NCBI GenBank assembly: GCA_004367505.1
Contig: SFCB01000024.1
Span: 1-43,014 of the forward strand
Length of the DNA: 43,014 nucleotides
Reading direction: 5' to 3'
Origin: Chloroflexi bacterium OHK40
GTDB taxonomy: Bacteria > Chloroflexota > Chloroflexia > Chloroflexales > Chloroflexaceae
Shown piece by piece: positions 1 through 7,040 of this stretch. Below the pieces are notes generated by a model, which saw only the letters and a list, made by a program, of their open reading frames with translations, was not told where the DNA came from and did no database searches. Positions within the stretch are counted from its first letter, which is position 1, and each line of letters begins with the position of its first letter. Made by a program: the position numbers and the translations under genes.

Positions 1-15
1 CATCACACTCCTTGG

Positions 16-625
16 CTTGTGAGGTCCTATGCACCCTCATTTTGCCATTGTGATGCGCTTTTCGCCAATCCTATCTCGGTGTTACGTACCCCTGTAAGGG
101 TCAGCCAGCGGGGAGGAGCCCGATCGTGCGGGCAATGGCCACGGCCTCGCGGCGGCTGGCAACGCCGAGCTTGTCGTAGATCGCGGAGGTATGCTTGCGC
201 ACCGTATTGACGGTGACGACCAGCCGTGTCGCGATCTCCTCGTTTGACCAGCGTTCGGCGAGCAGGACACTCATCCGGGGCAGGGCACAGCCAGCGTGGG
301 CGATGGCGCCCGCCAGGTAGGCCAGCAGTCGCACCGAATCCTGGTCGAACTCGTCGAGGGAGAGCCAGGCAACCGGCCGGGAGGTGGTGGCGAGCCACTG
401 GGCCACCAGGGTGGACTTGCCAAAGCCGGCGGGGGCGACAACGAGGGTGAGCCGGGGCGGAGGTGGCGCTGCGAGCTCGTCGAGCAGCCGTGCACGCGCG
501 ATCCAGCCTGGCCGCGACGCTGGCGCCACGAGCTTGGTTGGGATCAGCCGCTGCGTCAAGCGCCGTGTTGCCATACTCCTCCGCTTCGGACGGATCATCC
601 CAATTGAGCCCGAGGACCTCACAAG
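16..625. repeat. 13-bp inverted repeat flanking the deleted regulator
   Basis: CTTGTGAGGTCCT occurs at 16-28 and its exact reverse complement AGGACCTCACAAG at 613-625. Together they bracket the internally deleted MalT-like gene at 101-574. Sequence outside the 13 bp does not match. No transposase or target-site duplication is visible, so this may be a pair of operator sites, a remnant of the rearrangement that removed the gene's middle, or coincidence. An exact 13-bp inverted match this close is unlikely by chance, roughly a few in a thousand. Confidence 0.45.
101..574 (-). CDS. MalT-like LuxR regulator with large in-frame internal deletion
   Basis: This 157-residue protein keeps only the two ends of a MalT/LAL-type ATP-dependent regulator. 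Residues 1 to about 100 match the N-terminal NTPase domain, with the family opening LIPTKLVAP, the P-loop APAGFGKSTLV and the AYLAGAIAHA segment. The chain then jumps directly to the C-terminal LuxR helix-turn-helix (LLAERWSNEEIA, NTVRKHTSAIYDKLGV, SRREAV) and the ending GLLPAG. The full-length relative at 31946-34699 (917 residues) has the same ends, so about 760 residues are missing: Walker B, the arm, the TPR sensor and the start of the first HTH helix. The start at 574 follows GGAGGAG at a short distance. It cannot be a normal sensor; it may be a decaying remnant or a small DNA-binding competitor. It is divergent from the DUF1269 gene at 959. Confidence 0.75.
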   Translation of the reverse strand: MATRRLTQRLIPTKLVAPASRPGWIARARLLDELAAPPPPRLTLVVAPAGFGKSTLVAQWLATTSRPVAWLSLDEFDQDSVRLLAYLAGAIAHAGCALPRMSVLLAERWSNEEIATRLVVTVNTVRKHTSAIYDKLGVASRREAVAIARTIGLLPAG

Positions 626-767
626 GCCGGCGGCAACCTCACCACGCGACCGCGCCCACGCACGGGGTGTTGTGACGCTGTGGAGCTACCGACGCGGGAT
701 GCTATGTGTCGTGGGTCGCGGAAGTATACGGCACTTTGAAGCATTGGGCAACGCCGGTGGCGGAAGA

Positions 768-786
768 TACTCCTTTTTGTGTGACG
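768..786 (+). promoter_or_regulatory. TACTC element, copy 1
   Basis: The sequence TACTCCTTTTTGTGTGACG matches the window's repeated 19-bp element in 18 of 19 positions. It reads toward the DUF1269 gene, whose start lies 172 bp beyond its end. Its first seven bases fit the NarL-type heptamer TACYYMT. It overlaps the TGACGTAG palindrome at 782-806. Confidence 0.5.
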
Positions 787-806
787 TAGCTTGCCTCCCT
801 ACGTCA
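782..806. promoter_or_regulatory. 8-9-8 palindrome, operator candidate
   Basis: TGACGTAG (782-789) and CTACGTCA (799-806) form a perfect inverted repeat around a 9-nt spacer. It sits in the divergent region and overlaps the end of the TACTC element. The geometry fits a dimeric repressor or activator site; the cognate protein is unknown. Confidence 0.45.
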
Positions 807-958
807 TACACTCTGCGATGACACACCGGAGAGGGTTGATGCCGGCAGGTGGTCCGAACCGGACCGCGCGCCATGTGCGCGGCGCCCATTGTGGCAGGCG
901 GTGGTGCTGTGCTGTCGCCCCACGCGGGGCGGTCTGGCCAATCCAGAAGGAGGAGCTT

Positions 959-1447
959 GTGGCCTCGCTGACAGTCTTGAAGTTTCCGACCGAGGGCGGC
1001 GCGGAGCAGGTGCTGAGCACGCTTGAGAGCCTGCAGAAGCAGCAGTTGATCACCATTCTGGACGCGGCGACCGTTACGTGGCCCGAGGGCAAGAAGAAGC
1101 CGCGAATTCGGCAGCTCTACAATCTGACAGGCGCCGGCGCGCTGAGCGGCGCGTTCTGGGGGATGCTCTTTGGCCTGCTCTTCTTCATGCCCTTCGTGGG
1201 GGCGGCCATCGGCGCCAGTATGGGCGCGCTCACCGGCGCCTTTGCCGACGTGGGGATCGACGACGCCTTCATCAAGGAGGTGCAGAGCAAGGTAACGCCG
1301 GGTACGTCGGCGCTCTTCCTCATGAGCACCGGCGCCGTGCTCGACCGGGTGAGCGAAGCGCTCAAGGGCCAGCCCTTCGAGCTGATCGCCAGCAATCTCT
1401 CGGCCGACCAGGAGGCGAAGCTGCGGGAGTACTTCAGCGAGAACTAA
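959..1447 (+). CDS. DUF1269 family protein
   Basis: This 162-residue protein begins at a GTG preceded by the strong ribosome-binding site GAAGGAGGAG (946-955); no upstream start in the same frame is better supported. The fold order is typical of DUF1269: an alpha/beta N-terminal part (SLTVLKFPTEGGAEQVLSTL) ending in a charged patch (EGKKKPRIRQ), then a Gly/Ala-rich hydrophobic hairpin (about residues 58-95, with GALSGAFWGMLFG and GAAIGASMGALTGAF), then a soluble C-terminal part. The middle probably inserts into or lies against the membrane. The biochemical role of the family is unknown. It heads the transport and peptidase block and has a paralogue at 4750. Confidence 0.85.
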   Translation: MASLTVLKFPTEGGAEQVLSTLESLQKQQLITILDAATVTWPEGKKKPRIRQLYNLTGAGALSGAFWGMLFGLLFFMPFVGAAIGASMGALTGAFADVGIDDAFIKEVQSKVTPGTSALFLMSTGAVLDRVSEALKGQPFELIASNLSADQEAKLREYFSEN

Positions 1448-1604
1448 AGCAGGCTGCCACCATCATGCGGCTGCAGGCGCAGCGACATAGCGTGCTGCCT
1501 CGATGAGGTGCCGATCGAGAACGGCGGTTTCAATCAGCAGCCGCCCCGGCCCGGTGCCAGGCTCCCCGCGTGGCGCCGGGCTGCCCCCTAAGAGGGAAGC
1601 GCGT

Positions 1605-3269
1605 ATGGCCAGCAAGTCCGTTTCACCGCCCACAGCGAGTGCCGTGGCCCAGGCTTCGTGGCTGCCGCTGGTCGTGATTATGCTCGCCCAGCTCCAGATG
1701 GGCTTCAATGTCAATGCCCTGCCGGTCTCGATCGGGCCGATCGTTGACGAGTTGAACACGCCGGCGACCGCCGTGGGGACGGCGATCGTCGTCTATTCAT
1801 TATTTGTTGCTGCTTTTGTCATGCTGGGCGCCAAGCTGAGCAAGCTGCTCGGCGCACGGCTCCTCTTCCAGGTGAGCGCTGTGGCCCACGGCGTCTCCAT
1901 GGGCATGATGGCGGTAAGCACCGACGCCAACACCATGAATACCGCCCAGGCGATCGCCGGTGTCGCCGCTGCCGCGCTGGTGCCGACGCTCGTGGTGCTG
2001 ATCGCCGCGAACTACCAGGGCCGCCAGCAGGAGCAGGCCCTCGGCGTGCTGGCGAGCGCTCCCGCGATCGCCAGTGGGCTGGCATTCGTCATCGCCGGGA
2101 TCCTCAGCACGCTGCTGAGCTGGCGCTACTCCTTCGGGCTGCTGCTCTTCATGTCGATCGCCGTGCTCATCCTGAGCTTCAGGCTCAAGCCGGTGCCGCG
2201 CATCGCGGGTGTGAAGATCGATCTGGTGGGTGTTGTGCTCTCTGCCGCTGCCATCGGGCTCGTCCTGATGGGCTTCAACAATATCAACACCTGGGGCCTG
2301 CTGCTGGCAAAGAGTGCTGCCCCCTTCACGGTGCTCGGCCTGTCGCCGGCTCCGCTGCTGATCGCGCTCGGGATCGTCTTCGGCCAGGGCTTCTTCGCCT
2401 GGTCCGAGAAGCGCATGGCCGATGGTAAGACGCCGCTGCTGGCGCCCGAGGTGCTCGACTCGACCGAGGAGCAGAGCGCCGTGTACGCCTTCCTCGTGGC
2501 CGGCGGCCTGGGTCCGGCCGTCGCCTTCCTCATCCCCCTTTACATCCAGATTGTCCAGGATCGCAGCCCGCTCTTCACGGCGATTGCGATCTTGCCCTAC
2601 ACGATCGCGATCGCGGCGGCGGCCATCCTCACGGTGCGGCTCTATGACCGCCTGACCCCGCGGCGGCTGGGGGTGGTCTCCTTCATCTTCGTCGCGCTCG
2701 GGCTGGTGCTCATCGCCTTTACGATCTCGAATAATTGGGGGACGCTGCCGGTGATCATCGGGCTAATCGTCGTCGGTCTCGGCGAGGGCACCCTGCTGAC
2801 CTTGCTCTTCAATGTGCTCGTCTCGGCGTCGCCCAAAGAGCTGGCGGGCGATGTCGGCGCGCTGCGTGGCGTGGTGAACAATGTCTCATCGGCTCTGGGT
2901 ACCGCTCTCGGCGGGGTGGTGGCCGTCGGCCTGCTCGGCTTGATCATCACCACCAGCTTCAGCCAGTCGAACCTTCCGGCCGCCCTGGAGCGCGAGATCA
3001 ACTTCGACACGATCAACTTCGTGAGCAACGACCAGCTCCAGGAGGTGCTTGCGGGCACTTCGGCTACCCCGGCTGAGGTTGAGGAGGCTGTGCAGATCAA
3101 CGAATCGGCGCGCCTGCGGGCGCTGCGGGCGGCCTTTCTGATCCTCGCCGCGATCGCGCTGCTGGCGATCTTCCCGGCCAGCCGGCTGCCGAACTATGTG
3201 CCGGGTGAGGTTCCACCAGTCGAGGCGGCGCCAAAGCGCAGCACCAGGCGGCCAGCACCGGTGGCCTGA
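1605..3269 (+). CDS. MFS transporter, DHA2-like, probably 14 TM
   Basis: This 554-residue integral membrane protein of the major facilitator superfamily probably exports small molecules by proton antiport. Hydrophobic segments run from about residue 20 to 535, and the length fits the 14-helix DHA2 drug-efflux group. A large loop rich in Glu/Asn/Gln (about residues 455-510) precedes the last helix, also typical of that group. The start at 1605 has AGAGGGA upstream; the in-frame extension to 1503 is unlike a transporter N-terminus. It lies 157 bp after the DUF1269 gene and 16 bp before the M20 peptidase gene, so probably in one transcript with both. Substrate cannot be inferred. Confidence 0.85.
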   Translation: MASKSVSPPTASAVAQASWLPLVVIMLAQLQMGFNVNALPVSIGPIVDELNTPATAVGTAIVVYSLFVAAFVMLGAKLSKLLGARLLFQVSAVAHGVSMGMMAVSTDANTMNTAQAIAGVAAAALVPTLVVLIAANYQGRQQEQALGVLASAPAIASGLAFVIAGILSTLLSWRYSFGLLLFMSIAVLILSFRLKPVPRIAGVKIDLVGVVLSAAAIGLVLMGFNNINTWGLLLAKSAAPFTVLGLSPAPLLIALGIVFGQGFFAWSEKRMADGKTPLLAPEVLDSTEEQSAVYAFLVAGGLGPAVAFLIPLYIQIVQDRSPLFTAIAILPYTIAIAAAAILTVRLYDRLTPRRLGVVSFIFVALGLVLIAFTISNNWGTLPVIIGLIVVGLGEGTLLTLLFNVLVSASPKELAGDVGALRGVVNNVSSALGTALGGVVAVGLLGLIITTSFSQSNLPAALEREINFDTINFVSNDQLQEVLAGTSATPAEVEEAVQINESARLRALRAAFLILAAIALLAIFPASRLPNYVPGEVPPVEAAPKRSTRRPAPVA

Positions 3270-3285
3270 GAAGGAGGAAACGGCG

Positions 3286-4686
3286 ATGACGAGCGCAAGC
3301 GATGCCGCGCGGAGCTACTCCCGCGAGTACGGGGCGCGCTTCCAGCAGGAGCTCTTCGAGTTGCTGCGTATCCCCAGCCTGAGCGGCGATCCGGCCCGCG
3401 CGGGCGATGTGCGCCGGGCCGCCGAGTGGCTGGCAGCCCACATGCGCGGGCTCGGTCTTGCCAACGTCCAGGTGATGGAGACGGCGGGCCACCCGGTGGT
3501 CTACGGCGAGTGGCTCGGCGCAGGCCCGCAACGGCCCACCCTGCTGGTCTATGGCCACTACGATGTGGTGCCCGCCGAACTGGCTGATGGCTGGCGGACC
3601 GACCCGTTTGAGCCCGTGGTGAAGGACGGGCGGATCTACGCTCGCGGCGCCACCGACGATAAGGGCCAGCTCTTCATCCACGTCAAGGCGCTGGAGGCCT
3701 ACCTGCAGACGAGCGGGGCCGCGCCCGTGAATGTAAAGTTCCTCATCGAAGGCGAGGAAGAGGTCTCCTCCCCGAACCTGCGCCCCTTCATCGAGGCCAA
3801 CCTGGAGTTGCTGAAGGCCGATGTCTGCGTGATCAGCGACTCGTCGATGCGCGCGATCGAGGAGCCGGCAATCACCCACAGCCTGCGCGGCATGACCTAC
3901 ATCGAGCTCGAAGTTCAGGGGCCGACCGACGACTTGCACAGTGGGTTCTGGGGCGGCGCCACCCATAACCCGGCCCTGGCGCTGGTGGAGATCCTGGGCA
4001 AGCTCTACAACCCCGACCATACTATCGCGGTGCCCGGCTTCTACGATGACGTAGTGCCGCTCACTCCGGCAGAGCGGGCGATGATCGCGAAGAATCCGCT
4101 CAGCGAGGAGCAGTTCAAGCAGGCGACCGGCGTTCCGGCCACCTGGGGCGACGCGAACTATACGATCCGCGAGCGCGTCTCGGCGCGGCCAACCCTCGAT
4201 ATCAACGGCATGTGGAGCGGCTGGAGCGGTCCCGGCCCCAAGACGATCATCCCGGCGCGGGCCGGCGCCAAGCTCAGCTCGCGGCTGGTGGGCAACCAGA
4301 ACCCCCACACGATCTTCCAGCAGCTCAAGCGCTACATCGAGTCGATCACGCCGCCGACCGTGCGGGTAGACGTGCGCCTGCTCACCACGGGCGAGCCGGC
4401 GCTGATCCCCTTCGATCTGCCTGAGATGCAGGCGGCGGCGCGGGCCTACGAGTTGGGTTGGGGCCATACCCCTGTCTTTACCCGTGGCGGGGGCAGTATT
4501 CCCGTTGTCGCCGACTTTTACAACCTGATGCGGATCCCGGTGGTGATGATGGGCTACGGACTGGACGACGACGGTCTCCACGCGCCAAACGAGAGCTACA
4601 GTATCGAGATGTTCCAGCGCGGCATCGAGACGGCGATCGTCTACCTTGAGCAGCTGGCGCAGCTTCCACGCCAGAGCCGGGGCTGA
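3286..4686 (+). CDS. M20 family dipeptidase (di-zinc)
   Basis: This 466-residue cytoplasmic metallopeptidase is of the M20 dipeptidase type (CNDP/PepV-like), cleaving short peptides. The metal-binding signature is complete: YGHYDVVP (His91, Asp93), ARGATDDKGQ (bridging Asp near 124), the catalytic and metal Glu pair in EGEEEVSS (about 157-159), ISDSS, and a late His in DGLHAPNES. The dimerisation lid runs through about residues 210-390. The start is fixed by AAGGAGG (3271-3277), 8 bp upstream of ATG. It follows the MFS gene by 16 bp, so the two are probably co-transcribed. It may hydrolyse imported peptides; exact specificity is not visible. Confidence 0.9.
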   Translation: MTSASDAARSYSREYGARFQQELFELLRIPSLSGDPARAGDVRRAAEWLAAHMRGLGLANVQVMETAGHPVVYGEWLGAGPQRPTLLVYGHYDVVPAELADGWRTDPFEPVVKDGRIYARGATDDKGQLFIHVKALEAYLQTSGAAPVNVKFLIEGEEEVSSPNLRPFIEANLELLKADVCVISDSSMRAIEEPAITHSLRGMTYIELEVQGPTDDLHSGFWGGATHNPALALVEILGKLYNPDHTIAVPGFYDDVVPLTPAERAMIAKNPLSEEQFKQATGVPATWGDANYTIRERVSARPTLDINGMWSGWSGPGPKTIIPARAGAKLSSRLVGNQNPHTIFQQLKRYIESITPPTVRVDVRLLTTGEPALIPFDLPEMQAAARAYELGWGHTPVFTRGGGSIPVVADFYNLMRIPVVMMGYGLDDDGLHAPNESYSIEMFQRGIETAIVYLEQLAQLPRQSRG

Positions 4687-4749
4687 TCCTTCCCACGCCG
4701 GCGCGTGCTGGCGATCGGGTGATGCTTCCACAAGCAGGAGGAGATGGGC

Positions 4750-5436
4750 ATGAGTGAGAGCCCCGTGCAGGTGATCGTGGCGGCCTTCAGCGCCCCGGAC
4801 GGCGCTGGTAAGCTGATGGACGAGTTGAAGCAGGGCAAGAAGGCCGGGCTGATCGGCATTCAGGATGCCGCCGTGGTGGTCAAGGACGGCGACGGCAAGC
4901 TCAAGATCACCAACGCCCGGCGCCGTGGCCGGCGCGGCCTGATCACCGGTGGCGTAGTGGGCGGTCTGCTGGGTTTGCTGGCCGGGCCGGTGGGCCTGAT
5001 GGCGGTGGGCGGTGGCGCCATCGGTGCCCTGGCGGGCCGGGTGGCCAACGCACCGCTCCGCAACACCATGCAGGATATCGGCGCAAGTCTCACGCCCAAT
5101 TCGTCGGCGATCGTCGCGGTGATCGAGCATACCTGGGTGGCCCAGTTGGAGCAAGCGCTGGTGGCCGAGGGGGCCAGGGTGGTCCGTGAGACCCTGGCCG
5201 CCGATATCGCCGCCCAGCTCCAGGCTGGCGGCAATGTGCTCTACACCGCAGCCGCCGGCAGCGACATGGTCGGCGCCGCGCGGATCGCAGACTCGCCCGA
5301 GGGCAGCCGGGTCAGTGGGGTTATCGCCGATAGCGAGGGGGTGCTGATCGCCGATGCGGCCTTTACCGACGAGGTGCCCGAGGACGATGGATCGGCCCCG
5401 GGCGAAGCGGCGAGCACGGCGCCCATCACCAGCTGA
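4750..5436 (+). CDS. DUF1269 family protein, glycine-rich
   Basis: This 228-residue protein is a longer relative of the one at 959. The ATG at 4750 is preferred over 4744 because AGGAGG (4736-4741) stands 8 bp before it. The N-terminal alpha/beta part (VQVIVAAFSAPDGAGKLMDEL, then DAAVVVKDGDGKL) leads through a basic stretch (NARRRGRRG) into a Gly/Ala/Leu-rich hydrophobic hairpin at about residues 66-98. The part after it (SSAIVAVIEHTWVAQLEQAL) resembles the family, and an extra acidic Ala-rich tail follows (about 170-228). Function is unknown. It lies between two M20-family peptidase genes. Confidence 0.85.
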   Translation: MSESPVQVIVAAFSAPDGAGKLMDELKQGKKAGLIGIQDAAVVVKDGDGKLKITNARRRGRRGLITGGVVGGLLGLLAGPVGLMAVGGGAIGALAGRVANAPLRNTMQDIGASLTPNSSAIVAVIEHTWVAQLEQALVAEGARVVRETLAADIAAQLQAGGNVLYTAAAGSDMVGAARIADSPEGSRVSGVIADSEGVLIADAAFTDEVPEDDGSAPGEAASTAPITS

Positions 5437-5495
5437 GAGGCTGGTGGCGGCGGTGCCCCGTCGCCTAACGTAGAGCAATTGAACACATCGCTGGT

Positions 5496-5524
5496 GGGCT
5501 CAGGCGGTGCTGTGGCCTGAGCCC
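5496..5524 (+). terminator. 10-bp GC hairpin after the DUF1269 gene
   Basis: GGGCTCAGGC (5496-5505) and GCCTGAGCCC (5515-5524) form a perfect 10-bp stem with a 9-nt loop, 60 bp beyond the stop at 5436. No T-run follows, so this is at most a weak intrinsic terminator, or an RNA-stabilising hairpin inside the transcript. It sits in the largest gap (250 bp) of the transport and peptidase block and may divide it into two units. Confidence 0.5.
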
Positions 5525-5686
5525 TGCCTGACCCGACGACCGAAAACGGAGCGCCCGGGCCGCTGCCGGTATCGCGCTGGTGCGCCTCGCGCCTGCGCCT
5601 TCGCCCAGAGCCTCCGAGGCGCGCTGGCCCCGCGAGGCGCCGACCAGCCAGTAGAGCTCTAACGGTCTGCTTGCAGGAGCCGCAGC

Positions 5687-6997
5687 ATGAGGACAGTCTT
5701 TGACGATGAGCTCGCGGAGCGCCTGATGCGCTACGCCCGCATCGACACCCAGGCCGACCCCACCTCGTCCACCACACCCAGCTCCGCAAAGCAGTACGAC
5801 CTGCTGAACATGCTCGTGGCGGAGCTTGAGCAGCTTGGCGCCCATGCGCTACGGCTGACCGACTATGGCGCCGTGCTGGCCACGATCCCTGCCACCACTA
5901 CGACGGCGACGCCGACGGTGGCGTTCCTGGCCCACGTCGATACGGCGCCGGGCTTCAACGCCACCGGGGTGAAGCCGATCATTCACCGCAACTACGACGG
6001 GGGCGAGATCGTCCTGCCCGATGACCCGAGCGCGGTGCTGTCGCCGAAGAGCCTGCCCTACCTGGGCACCAAAGTGGGCGAGGATATCGTCACGGCGAGC
6101 GGCACCACGCTGCTGGGCGCCGACGACAAGGCCGGCGTGGCGATCATCATGGCCATGGCCGGCCACCTGCTGCGGCACCCCGAGATCCCGCACGGCCCGA
6201 TCCGGATCTGCTTCACGCCGGACGAAGAGATCGGCCGGGGCGTTCACCCGAAGCTTCCGGCCGACCTCCAGGCCGACGTGGCCTACACCCTCGACGGCGC
6301 CCACCTGGGCGAGATCGTCTACGAGACCTTCTCGGCCGACGCGGCGACTGTGAAGGTGCAGGGTGTGGCCATCCACCCTGGCTGGGCGCGGGGCAAACTC
6401 GTCAACGCGCTGCACCTGGCCGCAAAGATCATCGACACGCTGCCCCATGCAACCCTGACACCCGAGACCACCGACGGGCGTCAGGGGTTCATCCACGTCC
6501 ACACGCTCACCGGCACGGCAGCGGCGGCAGAGCTCCACTTCATCCTGCGCGACTTCGAGCTAGAGGGGCTGCGCGCCCAGGGCGAGCTGATCCAGCAGGT
6601 CTGCGCCGCCGTCCAGGCCGGCGAGCCCCGGGCTCAGATCAGCTGCACCATCACCAATCAGTACCGCAACATGCGCTACTGGCTCGAGCACGATATGCGC
6701 CCGGTGGAGTTGGCGCGGGAGGCCTGCCGCCAGGTGGGGGTTGAGCCGTTTTCGGTGCCCGTTCGTGGCGGCACCGATGGCTCACGGCTCACCGAGCTAG
6801 GTCTACCCACACCGAACCTCTTTACCGGCATGCAGGAGATCCACGGGCCGCTGGAGTGGGTGAGCGTGCAGGATATGGGGCGCGCCACCCGTATGTGCCT
6901 CAAGCTCGCGGAGCTCTGGGTCGGCGAACGCGCGGAGGCGCGGGCCGCGCCTGCCACCCCGGACCATACCGAAGGCACCTCCGACCGGGTTGGCTAG
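5687..6997 (+). CDS. pepT: peptidase T-like tripeptide aminopeptidase (M20B)
   Basis: This 436-residue di-zinc aminopeptidase is of the PepT group, releasing N-terminal residues from tripeptides in the cytoplasm. Visible landmarks are AHVDTAPG (His83, Asp85), LLGADDKAG (bridging Asp near 146), TPDEEIGRG (Glu180/181), TLDG (Asp203), the lid segment with IHPGWARGKLVNA, and the C-terminal GGTDGSRLTELG followed by GMQEIHGPLEW (last metal His). Length is close to the usual ~410 with a short Ala-rich tail. AGGAG (5675-5679) supports the ATG. The gene for an AbgT transporter follows 43 bp later. Confidence is high for PepT-like M20B, slightly lower for strict PepT. Confidence 0.88.
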   Translation: MRTVFDDELAERLMRYARIDTQADPTSSTTPSSAKQYDLLNMLVAELEQLGAHALRLTDYGAVLATIPATTTTATPTVAFLAHVDTAPGFNATGVKPIIHRNYDGGEIVLPDDPSAVLSPKSLPYLGTKVGEDIVTASGTTLLGADDKAGVAIIMAMAGHLLRHPEIPHGPIRICFTPDEEIGRGVHPKLPADLQADVAYTLDGAHLGEIVYETFSADAATVKVQGVAIHPGWARGKLVNALHLAAKIIDTLPHATLTPETTDGRQGFIHVHTLTGTAAAAELHFILRDFELEGLRAQGELIQQVCAAVQAGEPRAQISCTITNQYRNMRYWLEHDMRPVELAREACRQVGVEPFSVPVRGGTDGSRLTELGLPTPNLFTGMQEIHGPLEWVSVQDMGRATRMCLKLAELWVGERAEARAAPATPDHTEGTSDRVG

Positions 6998-7040
6998 CAG
7001 AGCGAGGAGGCGGTTCACCACGTGTTTCGAGGAGGTCCCG

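Larger units (their letters stand above)
575..958. other. 384-bp divergent intergenic region
   Basis: This non-coding stretch separates the deleted MalT-like gene (-) from the DUF1269 gene (+). It holds one arm of the 13-bp inverted repeat (613-625), a copy of the 19-bp TACTC-type element (768-786) and an 8-9-8 palindrome (782-806). No credible small coding sequence was seen; the in-frame extension of the downstream gene lacks a ribosome-binding site. Confidence 0.6.

Noticed and set aside
1-19. A sixth TACTC element at the left edge (minus strand, ending GTGTGATG)
   Set aside because: Only about 11 of 19 positions match and the TACTC half is absent; the gene it would serve lies outside the window.
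3097-5478. A 793-codon open frame on the minus strand opposite the M20 and DUF1269 genes
   Set aside because: It is a codon-bias shadow: His/Arg/Gly-rich, without domains, and it runs through genes with clear motifs and ribosome-binding sites on the other strand.
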